Counted from the stretch's first letter, positions 8,220-18,183 are shown. The stretch is 28,532 nt of DNA from Chara braunii (GCA_003427395.1 BFEA01000123.1:2505108-2533639); one strand, 5' to 3'. Notes: generated from the letters alone by a model not told the origin. Program-made: numbers and translations.

Positions 8220-9161
8220 TTACGATTTTCCCTCCAAAGAAAAGCCGCCACCTGTCTTTGGAGGAAACGCAATGTTGTATTACCAAGTGACCAGATGACT
8301 GTCTTATACCAAGGGGATGCTAATACCACATTATTGATCACCAAGGCCCTTCCTATCAAAGATGTATGCTGGTCTTTCCATTGCGTTAGTTTTTCCAATA
8401 CTGGATGCATCAATCATTCATCATTTGATGTCGGGCGGCCCTCAACGGTCATTTGTACCCCTAAGACTCTAATAGGCAAGTTGATTGGTACCCATCTTAT
8501 TTGGGGGGCCTCTGGTGGCCTGCACCCTTGGTAGTGGATCCACCACCCCTCGATCTTACTGACCCCATTTACTTTCATGTCCGATAGGGTGCAAAAATGG
8601 TCCATCATCAACTGGATTTCTTTCATGTTTTCAGGTGAGTCATCTAGCATGAGAGTGTGGTCATCCGCAAACAACGAGCAAATCGAGACTGCCTCTTCTG
8701 GGGTAAAGGAAACTCGTATTCGCTGAATTTTCTTGTGTACTCTCAAGTTTGTTCCCAATGCCTCCATGATTATAACAAACAAAAAGGGGGCAATCGGGTC
8801 CCCTTGGCGTATGAAACGTTCTAAGTCTATTGGGGGGGGGGGGCAACCTCCCATTTACTTGCACCATTGTTGTGGCGCTAAAATGAAGGATCTCCACCCA
8901 CCTTCTGCAACAAGTGCCAAAATTTAGTTTCTCTAGATATTTGTCGAAAAAAAGCCAGTCAACGTGCCTATAAGCTTTCTCGGAGTCAATGAAGATTATG
9001 GCCGCGTTGTACTTCGATTGTCGTGACAACTTTATTACCTCATTTATCAGGATAATATTATCTTGTATTTTCCTACCCTTGATAAAACCCGTTTGTGAAG
9101 TGATCGGCCGATAGTTTCGGGTGTTAGTTTTTCCACCCTTCTTATACAGGAGAGAGAACAC
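8213..9161 (-). pseudogene. LINE-1 reverse transcriptase domain
   Basis: RT motifs appear in order on the minus strand: TRNYRPIT (fingers), QTGFIKGRKIQDNIILINEV, an IFIDSEKAYRHVDW palm block, and RQGDPIAPFLFVIIMEAL. These are followed by FADD, the catalytic YxDD equivalent, at about 8662-8673. The thumb-like GRALVINNVVLASPWY is at 8413-8213. A frameshift sits at the G run at 8830-8841, where the fingers and palm frames switch. The first catalytic Asp region is kept, but the frame breaks abolish a full enzyme. Confidence 0.88.
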
Positions 9162-9869
9162 CCCTTACCCTATTACCTCCCCCATTTGACTAGATTCCCA
9201 AACAACGCAGTAGTAGTTCATTAGGTCGTGTGATAGGGGGCTCCACATAGACTCTCATAATTCCTTCGGCAACTCATCAATGTATGGGGTTTTTTCCTCC
9301 TCCATCTGCACAAGGGATGTCCAAACTTTTGCCTTTTCTAGGGACTTGTCTAACATCTCTCTCTGCTCATCCGAAATGCTACTCCTCAAAGGCTCAAAAA
9401 AACCTTCAATCTCTTTTATCCTCTACTCTTTCAGTCGAGTCTTACAACCTTATTTGAATAGGTCTTGAAAAAGATTTCATGCAATGTGCCCACATTGTGG
9501 TGTGGAGGTGGCCAGTTGAGCGTGTTCCTGGGATGGGTCGGCTAAAGCCTCTATAACAATTTTTCCTGTTCCTGCCCCCGCGATGGCAGAAAAACGGGAG
9601 TCCATTGCTTCCCCCGTTTTATACTTTCGTAACTTCCTTGTGATTCGTGCGCCCTGTCACCGATGTTCCATGCTACTTATAAGTCGGGTCTCTAACGATT
9701 GAATAACGCTAGACAGTTCTTCTGACTCAAAGTTTTCAGTTTCTTCTTTCTTCTTCAGTTGATTTAACTAGTACTAGAATGTCATTTCGTCGAAAACTCA
9801 TTGAGCTGCTAACGCTTTTGAGAATTCGTTATATCTCCTGGCCAAAAAAATCAGTCCTTTATTAAACCA

Positions 9870-10565
9870 TTGAACATCGTCACTAAGCGTCTGCCCAGTA
9901 TACCCAGGTTTCCTTGATGTGCACTTGGAAATTTGGAAGTGCCAACAAGGATGTGTTGAACTCATAGCAGCCAGACCCCTGGTCGAACCTTTTTCGAAAT
10001 GACAGAATCACCACACACATTGCATGATCCAGCCCAGGGTATGGGCTTTGTGGAAAAAACTTATGCAATCTGTAGTGCCCCCTCCAACTCTTTTGAGATA
10101 AGGATCAAGTCGATGCGAGACCTAGAGATCCTTTGTGGCCCATTTTTTTAAAAACACGAAAATATACGTTTTGCTGGACTTGCGGGAAGTGTCATACAAC
10201 CTTAATGATATACAAAGTTTTGTTACCATGTGTTCGTCTGTTTCGATATATGCAGGACATGAAGATGAGATTTTCCATCTGTCCAACCATTGGTTTGGGG
10301 CAGCGTTAAAATCTCCTGTCACTATGATTTAGATACCTTGCGGGACACGTTCTTTAATTGATTAAAAAAATGTCACTCTTGGCCCCGCCTCATTTAGAGC
10401 ATATATACAAAAGATAGCTACCACTTCTATCTCGAACATTGCAAGCAGATACACCAATCTTCCTTCCTCTGGATCGACCGCCCAGTTGGGCGGATCAATT
10501 CGCGTGTACGGGGGGAACCAGATAGCCACTCCCGTGCTCTTGAAGATGAAATTTGAAGGAAGTTG
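9870..10565 (-). pseudogene. LINE-1 endonuclease (EEP/APE-like) domain
   Basis: Minus-strand frames show GVAIWFPPYTRIDPPNW-type sequence near 10540, FCIYALNEAGP near 10410, the diagnostic GDFNAAPNQW.DR block at about 10310-10285, and an LDHAMCVV (S/LDH) motif near 10030. A tail with FQVHIKETW ends at about 9890. These are the second half of the apurinic-like endonuclease that nicks target DNA. The catalytic N-terminus is not visible. The 9161-9870 gap contains only degraded linker. Confidence 0.78.
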
Positions 10566-10818
10566 ATCGATTGTTAGTGTATATGAGGGAGTGACGTTAG
10601 CCTCACTACGCTTACAGTGTCTGGGTACTAACTACTTTTGGGACTAACACGACCCGGGTCCTACTGACACTCTCATAACGGCCCACAACGACCTTGTGGA
10701 GCCGAGTGTCCTGTGAAAGCCTACAACTATTACTATTGCGACCTCTCTCTACTCTCCTCCTCCATCTTGGTGGTGACTACACAAAAGCGGCTTAACATAA
10801 CCCCATCCGCGGTGTCCT

Positions 10819-11816
10819 TCAATGTGAGGTGGAAGAAAACAGACCAGTACCCACTTCTCGGACCAGTCCACTCCCAGCCCCCCGCATTCCCTCCACTGGT
10901 GTACCCTCCAATTCTAGATGCGCTTTGAAGCGGGGCACTCCCACCACAGATGCCTCGTCGATTCGAACGGCCACCGACATCTTGTTCACGGAAGGTTTAC
11001 TTCCATCCCCCAACTCATCAACCAGATTGCCGAGGGGGATACCAATAGGGAGAGCATCCAGAGAAGGCGGACCTGCTTGACATTCGAGAGATTTATCAGG
11101 ATATCCCATAGTCTTTCGAACTCTGCATTTGTGCCTGAAAGATCCTTTTCCCATGTGGCCCGCCAACGTGGAATTGCCACCTGAGTCAGAATCTTCAATG
11201 TGCGTGTGTTGCCAATATCCTTGGGAGACCGAGTAGTCTCCAATACTCAGGACTGCTTCCCCGTTTGATTTCGCACACCAGCTCCATGCTTGTGGGTCTA
11301 CACAGAGCTGGTTGAGTGGAAGCCTCCCTACCCAGGTGAAAGTACGGGTCAATGGCCTTTTACCTTGCACTTCTAGCACTCGCGCTTGTGTTGGGTTATT
11401 CCAGCTTAGGATTGTATTCTGATCTACTTGGAGCAGAGTGTTTGTTGGGCCATCACACCGCCAACGTTCGATGTGCCTGAAGCTTCTGGGGAGAAGCTCC
11501 AGCACGTTCCACAACACGTTTTGTTCTTCCTCTCGATTTGGGACATACCAGATGCCTTCCAGATCCATTCCCTCTGGGCCCAAGGTCATCGGCCATTCCT
11601 GTGGGATGCATCTGATAATGTTTCTCCAGTGGTCTTCCACCCTCTGCAGACCCCTGAGAGTTTACTTGACTTCCACCAGCGGCTTCCAGCCCTCCAGTAA
11701 CCTTGACCACAAATTAGAGATTCAGACAATACCCCGCTTAACCAGGCTGAGAACAAGGCCACGTTTGCCACGAGGGCCCGCCCCAGCACGAACAGCTGAC
11801 AGGTCATTTCCCACAT
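10819..11816 (-). pseudogene. LINE-2 post-RT region
   Basis: Two overlapping frames. The upstream frame (11816-11586) has LGRALVANVALFSAW and ESLICGQGYWRAGSRWWK, typical of the RT thumb to linker segment. The downstream frame (11640-10819, 273 codons) has DHWRNIIRCIPQEW, FTWVGRLPLNQLCVDPQAW and VGVPRFKAHLELEG. It is the longest intact piece of this LINE, with no catalytic motif. The call rests on position and composition. Confidence 0.65.
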
Positions 11817-11840
11817 TCTGAGCCTTGTTGAAATGCATTG

Positions 11841-12369
11841 TTATAGGAGTAGACCCTGTGAAGAGGACTCAATATGGAGACTAATAAGAACTCCTAGAAA
11901 TCTCTCATCCTCTCCTATTTCCACTCTTTTCATACCCCATCCAACCCTGAGTTCAAATTGCACCGGGAGGAGATAGTCCGATTTGCTCTGGTCGACTATT
12001 GCCTTGGACAGTTCGGAGTACTCCATCATGACCGACTTCAACGCAGACAGTGACGACTTTGAGTTTTTACCCTAGGCAAACAGGTCGTCATCCAGTGCCT
12101 TCACCTTGCAGTGTTCTCTAGTGTGCAGGTGAAGGCCTCTTATATTCTGATGCTTGCGGATTCTGTTCAGCAACACCTTCACTTGGAGCACGAAGACAAG
12201 GGGTGTGAGCGGGCATTCCTGACGCAGCGACCTTGAGAGTGGGAAAGGGTCCGACAAGGGGCCATTGATCATCGCCGAAGATGTGGAATACGTATTCATT
12301 GCGATAATCTAGGCACAAAAACCTTCGCCGAAGCCCATTCGTATCAAAGTGGTGAGGACGAAGGTCCAA
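11841..12369 (-). pseudogene. LINE-2 RT palm, C-terminal part
   Basis: Broken frames carry FHIFGDDQWP, RSLRQECPLTPLVFVLQ (the RQGxPLSPxLF motif, with E for G), KALDDDLFA (catalytic block, A-D-D position) and then EYSELSKAIVDQSKSDYLLP with GEDERFLGV. The order and spacing are those of the RT palm and thumb. Frameshifts occur near 12300 and 12050. Confidence 0.8.
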
Positions 12370-12509
12370 CCCACTTTGTCGTACACCTTCTCCAGATCTT
12401 GGAGAAGGATCGCCATGTTCAAGTTTTCCTTTTGCACTACGTCCAACGACTCAATAGCCGTAGCAATATTGCTGAAGATAGATCTTCCTTGAACGAACGT
12501 GCCCTGGTC

Positions 12510-13357
12510 TCATTCCACCAACTCCGATAGGTGCCTCGACAGTCTGCGCGCCAGTGTCTTCACTAACATTTTGTACGACATGTTTAGAAGGGAGATCGGT
12601 CTCCAGTTGCGGACCTCCAATTTATACCCCTTCTTGAAGAGTACGGATATTACTCTCTGTGTCTTCCCCTTACCCAACTTTCCGCTTACCAGGACCTTGT
12701 TGTAAAGGTCAACTAGTGCAGGACCGAACGCTGCCCAGTTGGCAATGTAGAATTCTATTGTAAGGCCGTCTACGCCCGAGGACTTCCCTTTTCCCATTGT
12801 CTTGAGAGTCTGCCGCACCTTCTCCACTGTGAGCGAACAATCTAGGTCTAATCTGGCGGTGGGTTGTAACCTCACCGCAGTGTCCTCCCACATGTCCGAG
12901 TCCCTGAAGAGATCCAAGTTCACACTTTGTTGAGGGCATCTGGAGGTAAGGATATCAGTGCAGTACAGTTTGGCATAATGCAGCACGCCGAAGCAGAGCT
13001 GGCTGAAGGGCCTGCCTGGTCGAAGGGGTGTTTCAGCTCCACCATTTGTTGATGTGCCCGTCGTGGCTTTAGTCTTTGGAAGGTCTCCTTAGTTATCTTA
13101 TCGTTAGTCTCAATGCCCTTCACTTTTAGGATATCTGTCCACCTCTTATGTTTCTCTTCTTGCAGTCTGTCGGATTTGTCCCAGTCACTTAGTGAGTGGG
13201 TGTGATGTTTCAGGCTGGGCAGACCAGGGTCGGTTATTTTTTGTAGGTTCGACAAAATAGGTTTTGTGGTACCGCCGGTCCCCGGGCCGGCAGGCCCCTT
13301 TTCCACCCTCCTACGATATGTAGCTCTACAAGGGCCTACTTCCAATGTACCAGCCTC
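12510..13357 (-). pseudogene. LINE-2 pre-RT and RT fingers
   Basis: From 13357 downwards one frame has KITKETFQRLKPRRAHQQMV. The frame ending at 12510 has MGKGKSSGVDGLTIEFY, VISVLFKKG, RNWRPISLLNMSYKMLVKTL and LSRHLSEL, the classical fingers of non-LTR RTs. The frames change near 12930. The N-terminal edge is fused by read-through to element A at 13358. Confidence 0.85.
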
Positions 13358-13459
13358 TGTGACGCCCAAACCTCACGCCCGACGCAACTTCCTGTTTTCA
13401 GAGTGATAGGGGGCCCGTAAGTGCGTTGTAGGGGTGTGCCAATTTTTAGGAAAGTGGGT

Positions 13460-13485
13460 TGGAGTCCCAGGTCGGAACTGAGATC
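13460..13485. other. 26-bp ultraconserved block of the A/B/C family (copy A)
   Basis: TGGAGTCCCAGGTCGGAACT followed by GAGATC is identical in copies A (13460-13485) and B (26416-26441), and matches C (complement of 24192-24217). D (25041-25066) has a few changes. Flanking sequence differs much more. Even third codon positions are fixed, so this looks like a nucleotide-level signal. Confidence 0.6.
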
Positions 13486-13570
13486 TCCTGTGTCAAGTTT
13501 CAGAGGTGGAAGTGCAAGCGGTTTCTGCGTACGACCAGGTCTGGGTTTTGCCTTTCTTAGGGTCGAGCAA

Positions 13571-14146
13571 CTAATTTCGCCGGCCCTGTCGCCTTGGGCG
13601 AGCTCGCACCTGATGCACTGGTGGAACACAGTGGGTGTCTCTTTGTTCAAACACCCGTTGCCGACGGGTTTCACATATCTCCGAGTTCGACGTGGACGGC
13701 CTCAGTCGGAGACTGTGTTCTCGCTGCTCAGCTTCGGAGCGGGTCCGTCGCACGAATCCCGCAGCCCGATAGGTGTTGTACTGACGACACTCCGAACACG
13801 GCCTATGGGGCCAGCAATGCGCGATCGAATCCCAGGGAACTACTATCAGATGGTGATAGGGGAGAAGAAGATACAATAGAGGGAAGTCCGTTTCAATGGT
13901 GACGAAGCCAGGCGTAAGGTGACACTAATAATTACAGTGGATGGGGTAATCTGGGGTTCGGGGGTTCCGTCCAAGAGCTTGGTGAAAGTCCCAAGCACAG
14001 AGTCGATCGTCCTCCATTTGACAGGGGTAGGCCAGAAGCCGTAAGTTGGATCAGTAGAAGAGTTGTCCGTTCCCCCAATATTCTCCGTACTCGGGGTTCC
14101 TCAGACTGGCACGGTCCATGATCCAGAATGGAACGTCGTCATCCAT
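13571..14146 (-). pseudogene. Element A copy of the conserved ~180-aa frame (two in-frame stops)
   Basis: Starting at ATG (complement of 14144-14146), one reading frame matches the intact copy-C protein along most of its length without a frameshift. Shared blocks include ASLRNPEYGEYW, DRLCAWDFHQAL, PRTPDYP, GFVTIETDFP, LLPYHHLIVVPWDSIA and PC..C. Two in-frame stops (a TGA after QLFY and a TAG after CNY) disable it. Many differences from C are synonymous. The C-terminal Arg-rich tail is also present (RARPRRQGRRN). Confidence 0.75.
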
Positions 14147-14250
14147 ATTTGACAAGAGGGGCTGGACTTAGTCATTTAGCCGTGCAGAGAGAGGGGGCGC
14201 CAGGCCATGCAGACAAGCGTATACGTGACAACTATCGTATGACGATCACT

Positions 14251-14630
14251 CGTATACGTGCGTGCACATGATCTGTTCTCACTGAATCCGAATCAACTCA
14301 GATAGATCAGAGGGTCGTTCGACGAGCGAAAGAAAAGAAGCGAACATTCATTCTTATGCATCATATGTCAATTGCGTGTGATTCATACATGGGAATATCA
14401 AGGCATATACATCGAGGGCAACCTACTTTGTATGCATGCTCGTATACGTGCGTGCACATGATCTGTCTCACCGAATCCGAATCAACTCAGATAGATCAGA
14501 GGGCCGTTCGACGAGCGAAAGAAAAGAAATGAACATTCATTCTTATGCATCTGATGTCAATTGCTTGTGATTCATACATGGGAATATCAAGACATGTACA
14601 TCGAGGGCAACCTACTCAGTATGCATGCAT
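14251..14630. repeat. 190-bp tandem duplication inside element A
   Basis: Units begin CGTATACGTGCGTGCACATG at 14251 and 14441, and both contain CAACTCAGATAGATCAGAGG, GAACATTCATTCTTATGCAT and ATACATCGAGGGCAACCTAC. They are about 94% alike. Copy B has a single, shortened version, so the duplication arose after A and B separated. A second CGTATACG palindrome is just upstream at 14220. Confidence 0.9.
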
Positions 14631-14920
14631 CTGCCCTGATCCAGTTTGGTCGTGTGAAACAGCCCGATCACACATCCGATCACCACAGGGACATATCCAT
14701 TTTATAAAAAAATGGGTGTGACCACATACATGTCCCCACACATACAATCATCGATACCAAAAAAAAAAAAATGAAGAGGTGGGGGACGTAAAGATGCCTC
14801 ATACAACAATTGAAGAAAAAAACAGAAAAGTCCAAGAGTGCCGCAATCAAGAATGGCCGAAGCCAGAGGTCAAAATTACACAGAAGATGCAAAGGAAACA
14901 ATTCCCACTTCAGCACACCG

Positions 14921-14923
<3 letters not shown>

Positions 14924-14975
<52 letters not shown>

Positions 14976-14976
14976 N

Positions 14977-15056
<80 letters not shown>
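14924..15056. repeat. (CT)n microsatellite in element A (contains an N)
   Basis: A CT run of ~130 bp with one undetermined base at 14976. On the element's sense strand it is (GA)n, at the same relative place as the GATA/GA tract in copy C. It is thus a conserved part of the element whose length is uncertain in the assembly. Confidence 0.95.
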
Positions 15057-15060
<4 letters not shown>

Positions 15061-15290
15061 AATTCCCTTGATGCGGGCCTCACACCCATCAACAACCCGA
15101 AGTTGTCATCCCGCTTAGTCCGAGTGTGCAAGCCAGGTTCGCCCGTATGCCACATTCCTTCATGGCCATACGTCAACCCCGCACACCCAGCACCAGCCCG
15201 TCAGATCGCCCAGCTCCCTACTCACCGACCCTCTCAACCGCGCTAACTCCCAAGTGTAGATTAGAGAGCGAATTAGTTGCGCATGCGAGC

Positions 15291-15296
15291 TTTATA
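15291..15296 (-). promoter_or_regulatory. TATA box of element A
   Basis: TATAAA on the minus strand sits in the context CTACTATAAAGCTCGCATGC. Copy C has TATAAA in a similar context (a TTCGCAAGCGC word follows) about the same distance from the element start (703 against 761 bp). Conservation between inverted, diverged copies supports a promoter that would transcribe toward the conserved frame. Confidence 0.5.
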
Positions 15297-15999
15297 GTAG
15301 TCAGCAGGTGCGCGAGGTAATTCTAGATTATGCTGAAGCGAGAAGCAGAAGGGAAGAGGAAGTGCCTGCGGGTGCGTTACTGGGTCGCGGCGTGGGGGAC
15401 GTAGCCACTCTCCACGCATCGATCTAGTCATGCGTCTGCAGGCCAATGAGATAGACATGAAAAGAGGTGCAGAGGACTTCACGCAGCAAAAGAAAGGAAA
15501 GAGATCAAGAAGCAAAAGGATTACAGTTACACCTACGCTCGCCGAGAAGGAGCAAGAAGAGAGATTACAGTTGCAATTAGAATTTAGGCTCGGCGGGACC
15601 AGGGCGTAGAGCCGTACACAGTAATGTGCGCGCGAATGGGGAACCTTGTGCCGTTAGAGCCAAAAATTACGATGCTCCCAATTTCCTAGCCTAATAAAAA
15701 TCCTAATTGCAAAAAGGAATTCTGAGAACCTGTGTATGTTCAAAATTCAAAAAGAAATGCAAGAAACTTCTCCGCGCCAAAAATTCCCCGCCCAGTTCCG
15801 TCGTCAAGAAACAAAAAGAAAGAAAAGACGCTGCGTCAACCGTTAATTTTTTCGCGCTTGCCATGGCGCGGCCTCCCAAGCGTCGTGGGCCTAGCCGAAA
15901 AAAATTAGTGTGATCGGGCCCGGTCCTTTCTTCTCCATCCCTCCCCCCTTAGTACTTCTGCGCAGAAGATGGCGCCCTTACAGAAAAGAGATCGTCACA

Positions 16000-16335
16000 C
16001 CTCTGCCTGACTGTGCCTGTGGGCGTTGTTAGACACTCCTTGGGGACACGGTTCCAAGGATTCCGTCTTCGTTCCTCCTGCCCTCGCTGATGAAATTGGA
16101 CATGAAAGTGTGAAAACACTCCGGGGACAAATCCTTGGGCTCTGAGGATCCCCAGCCAAATGGTCCTCGGCTCCAAGGGAGCTCACGAGGTCCCCTGGAG
16201 CCCGAGGATCCGTGTTTCACGGAGAGTCAAGGGCATGCACGTCTGGCGGCACCCTATTGGCTGAAAGCCTGAAGGCACTGAAGCACAACTGTTTTTTTTT
16301 TTTTTTTTTTCCCCCTTTTGTCTTCTCCTGACATC
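16000..16335. other. Interval without a supported gene
   Basis: It contains a minus-strand open stretch to ~16186, in register with LINE-2 across element A. It also has GAGGATCC/CCGAGGATC-rich sequence and a T run at 16292-16310. Nothing identifiable is encoded. Confidence 0.4.
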
Positions 16336-16436
16336 GCTCCGAGGACGAGTCCTAAAGCCAACGCTCCGAGAATGAGTCCTAAAGCCAACGATTCGAGGAT
16401 GAGTCCTAAAGCCAACGCTCCGAGGATGAGTCTAAC
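16336..16436 (+). repeat. 27-bp tandem repeat, four units
   Basis: The unit GCTCCGAGGATGAGTCCTAA followed by AGCCAAC starts at 16336, 16363, 16390 and 16417. The period is a multiple of three and the plus strand reads MSPKANAPR repeatedly in a 62-codon frame (16318-16506). Without homologues I treat it as a minisatellite rather than a gene. Confidence 0.8.
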
Positions 16437-17136
16437 GAAGACGAAGAAAACCCTGAACTTTTCCGAGGATTCACCCTTGGCGCCCGAGGATGCCCCGAGT
16501 GTCTAACAATGCCATGTGGCAGGGTCCAAAATATACTTCGTGGAAGCGGTGGTTAATAAGAGACCACGCAGCTGAGACTTGCTCAGGCCTTGAAGGTCAC
16601 GGCTGAATATAAGTCGTCAGACCTCACAACCAAAGAAATGAAAACAGCAGCTCCAAAACTCCAGTGTTCTGAGTTGCTGTCAATTGTTTGTGGCCGACGT
16701 GCTTCTGTTTTTACTTTTTTTTTCTCTCTCTCTCTCGTCCGAAGTTGTAACCCGTGACCTTTTAATATTGTATCCATCTGATTCGGACACATGATCTGTT
16801 TACCTTCAACATTCACGGCTGTTGATCCGCGCGGATGAATGGGCCTGGAACGAGCGCCCAAATTCATTCAAGTGGAAATGATTTTTCTTTATTTTTCCCC
16901 CGGCCGATATATGGCCAGGGTACTGGCGGTTTCAACCACCATTGCCCCTGACGACTCAAAAATGCGCAACTTTGGGCAATCTGGCCACACGACTGGGTGC
17001 TGTGAGTGGGTGACAGTTTTTGCCAACATGTTGAATGCGCCGACTTTGGGGATTTTTCGAGCCCAGAATGTTTTGCAAAATACTCTGAAAAGAAACTGGG
17101 ACATAGATAGAGTGCTGATCTTTCAGAGCAAAAAAA
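16437..17136. other. Interval without a supported gene
   Basis: It contains a short CT run near 16726 and a GGCCGATATATGGCCAGGG word running into TACTGGCGGTTT (16901-16932). The latter resembles the right end of TTAA-element copy 3 but lacks a left partner. Short frames on both strands have no recognisable motifs. Confidence 0.4.
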
Positions 17137-17362
17137 GGGCCTCGTTCGACACCACTTGAACTCAAGGGTTGAAGGAAAATTCCTCAAATTCCTCATTCGA
17201 CCCGACCCTAACCTGGCCGCGGAGTTGTTTCTACTTTCCGGCTCTATAGTGCTAGCCCTCGAAACTCAAGTGCTGCCAGGACAAATTCACACTTGAGCTC
17301 AAGGTACCTCTCCGGGGAGCCTTGAGTTCAAATGCCAGCGGATACCACCAGCACTCCGAGGT

Positions 17363-17402
<40 letters not shown>

Positions 17403-17584
17403 CCAGCAGGCGATCATGGTCCAGGATTGGTCAAGCTGTGGAGTTCGGTTTCAAGTGCGGCCGTTTCAAGTACTTGGTGAAGTGCACATGGAACGAAGAT
17501 CGCAGTAAGTATTTTTTAATCACGATTTTTGGGTCAGGGCGCACTTGAGACTCTAGGGTTCTCTAGTGGTGTCGAACGAGGCCC
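17137..17584. mobile_element. 448-bp MITE with perfect 20-bp terminal inverted repeats
   Basis: GGGCCTCGTTCGACACCACT (17137-17156) is the exact reverse complement of 17565-17584. AAA flanks both ends, compatible with a 3-bp target duplication. GGGCC-type termini resemble those of PIF/Harbinger-like elements, but this is only suggestive. The interior has a ~40-T run (17363-17402) and no open frame, so it is non-autonomous. A 35-bp interior segment (17208-17242) recurs at the window end. Confidence 0.8.
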
Positions 17585-17623
17585 AAAGAACTATAGAAAA
17601 CTATACAACGAAAAATTCTGCGT

Positions 17624-17891
17624 GTCGTCCAGGACATCCGTTAATAAAGCACCAGTACACCATACATAGGCCCGCAGGTGTCAGCGTGGAACCCGCACCA
17701 CTTCAGAGGCCACATATATCTTTTGTTCATCGACGCCCCATGCTGCGTGGCCCCTCCGAGTTTTGCTTGTGGCGACAAAAACTTTCTGCAAGGCTGGGGT
17801 CGTGTACTGGTGGTTTAAAATTGCAACGATACAGAGAAGATTTAGCATGGCCCCTGTGCAAGGATGACACACATAAATTGAGAAACGGTCC
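17624..17891 (+). pseudogene. U6 spliceosomal snRNA gene split by a TTAA element
   Basis: The 3' part (17816-17891) matches plant U6 almost base for base: AAAATTGCAACGATACAGAG with the ACAGAGA box, the AGC triad in TTTAGCATGGCCCC, and CAAGGATGACAC to GGTCC. It has one inserted T, and several changes look like CpG decay. The 5' part (GGACATCCG, 17632-17640) lies 175 bp away, on the other side of element copy 2, and the break falls at TTAA. No T-run terminator follows 17891. U6 is the catalytic spliceosomal RNA; this copy cannot make it intact. Confidence 0.82.
17641..17818. mobile_element. TTAA-bounded inverted-repeat element, copy 2 (178 bp), inside U6
   Basis: TTAA (17641-17644) followed by TAAAGCACCAGTAC is mirrored by GTACTGGTGGT and TTAA (17805-17818). 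The left end is slightly diverged. U6 sequence stops at the left TTAA and resumes at the right TTAA, an independent mark of the insertion boundaries. The interior encodes nothing. Confidence 0.75.
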
Positions 17892-18183
17892 ATGCTGCTA
17901 CCAGTAGGCCTGCATCTTTTGGGTTTGGTGGGCCGGGGTCAGAAAAGAGAAGTGTTGGTTCGTTAGAATAGCATCAACACCAGTGGTGGTATAGCAGTTA
18001 CATATGTATACCATACACAGCCCTTGTGCGTTCAGGCGGCTCCGCACAAAGCCCTGCAGTCAGATCAAACACCTGAAGGGCCTAGAACAACCGTTACCTT
18101 GGTCCTGTCTGCCGAGCCCTGACAGTTTTCCCATCATTAACGTACTGGGCCCGGTGTAGGCAGGCCAAAATGCAGTCTCGGAG

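Larger units (their letters stand above)
5941..10565 (-). mobile_element. LINE-1: degraded non-LTR retrotransposon
   Basis: Reading on the minus strand from about 10565, the order is endonuclease (EEP fold), reverse transcriptase, thumb/linker, zf-RVT zinc knuckle, a C-terminal extension, then a 3' UTR with a hairpin. It ends in an A-rich (GAA)n tail (plus-strand TTC run at about 5945-5978). That is the canonical plant L1-type order. The frame is broken many times and no start is visible, so the copy is inactive. The C-terminal extension and 3' UTR match LINE-3 at 20066-21639. LINE-2, immediately upstream, is a different lineage. Confidence 0.88.
10740..13357 (-). mobile_element. LINE-2: second, distinct non-LTR retrotransposon, truncated
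   Basis: Minus-strand frames from 13357 downwards give an RT-bearing LINE unlike LINE-1: a pre-RT segment, RT fingers and palm, thumb and a long post-RT domain, with at least five frame breaks. Its 5' end is cut at 13357 by insertion of element A. An open frame in register resumes on the far side of A (about 16000-16190), so the element may continue there. The 3' end near 10740 abuts LINE-1 sequence, and 10566-10739 holds nothing identifiable. Confidence 0.85.
13358..15999 (-). mobile_element. Element copy A, complete ~2.64-kb LTR-like unit
   Basis: Bounded by TGTGACG (13358-13364) and CGTCACA (15993-15999), with CCTC directly outside both ends as a 4-bp target duplication. Copy C has the same ends and its own duplication. 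The TG...CA ends, short terminal inverted repeat and small duplication fit a solo LTR. Against that, a protein frame is conserved inside. In the sense direction (minus) the order is a TATA box, a (GA)n tract, the ~180-codon frame, a conserved 26-bp block, and the GGGCGTCACA end. It has interrupted LINE-2. Confidence 0.82.

Noticed and set aside
16318-16506. 62-codon frame over the 27-bp repeat as a small gene
   Set aside because: Openness follows from a repeat whose period is a multiple of three. There is no conserved partner or promoter.
16901-16932. Fourth TTAA element
   Set aside because: Only a degenerate right end (GTACTGGCGGTTT) is present; the terminal TTAA is lost and no left end lies within 300 bp.
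17980-18040. tRNA-Gly-like CACCAGTGGTGGTATAG
   Set aside because: No B box, anticodon stem or acceptor pairing could be found.
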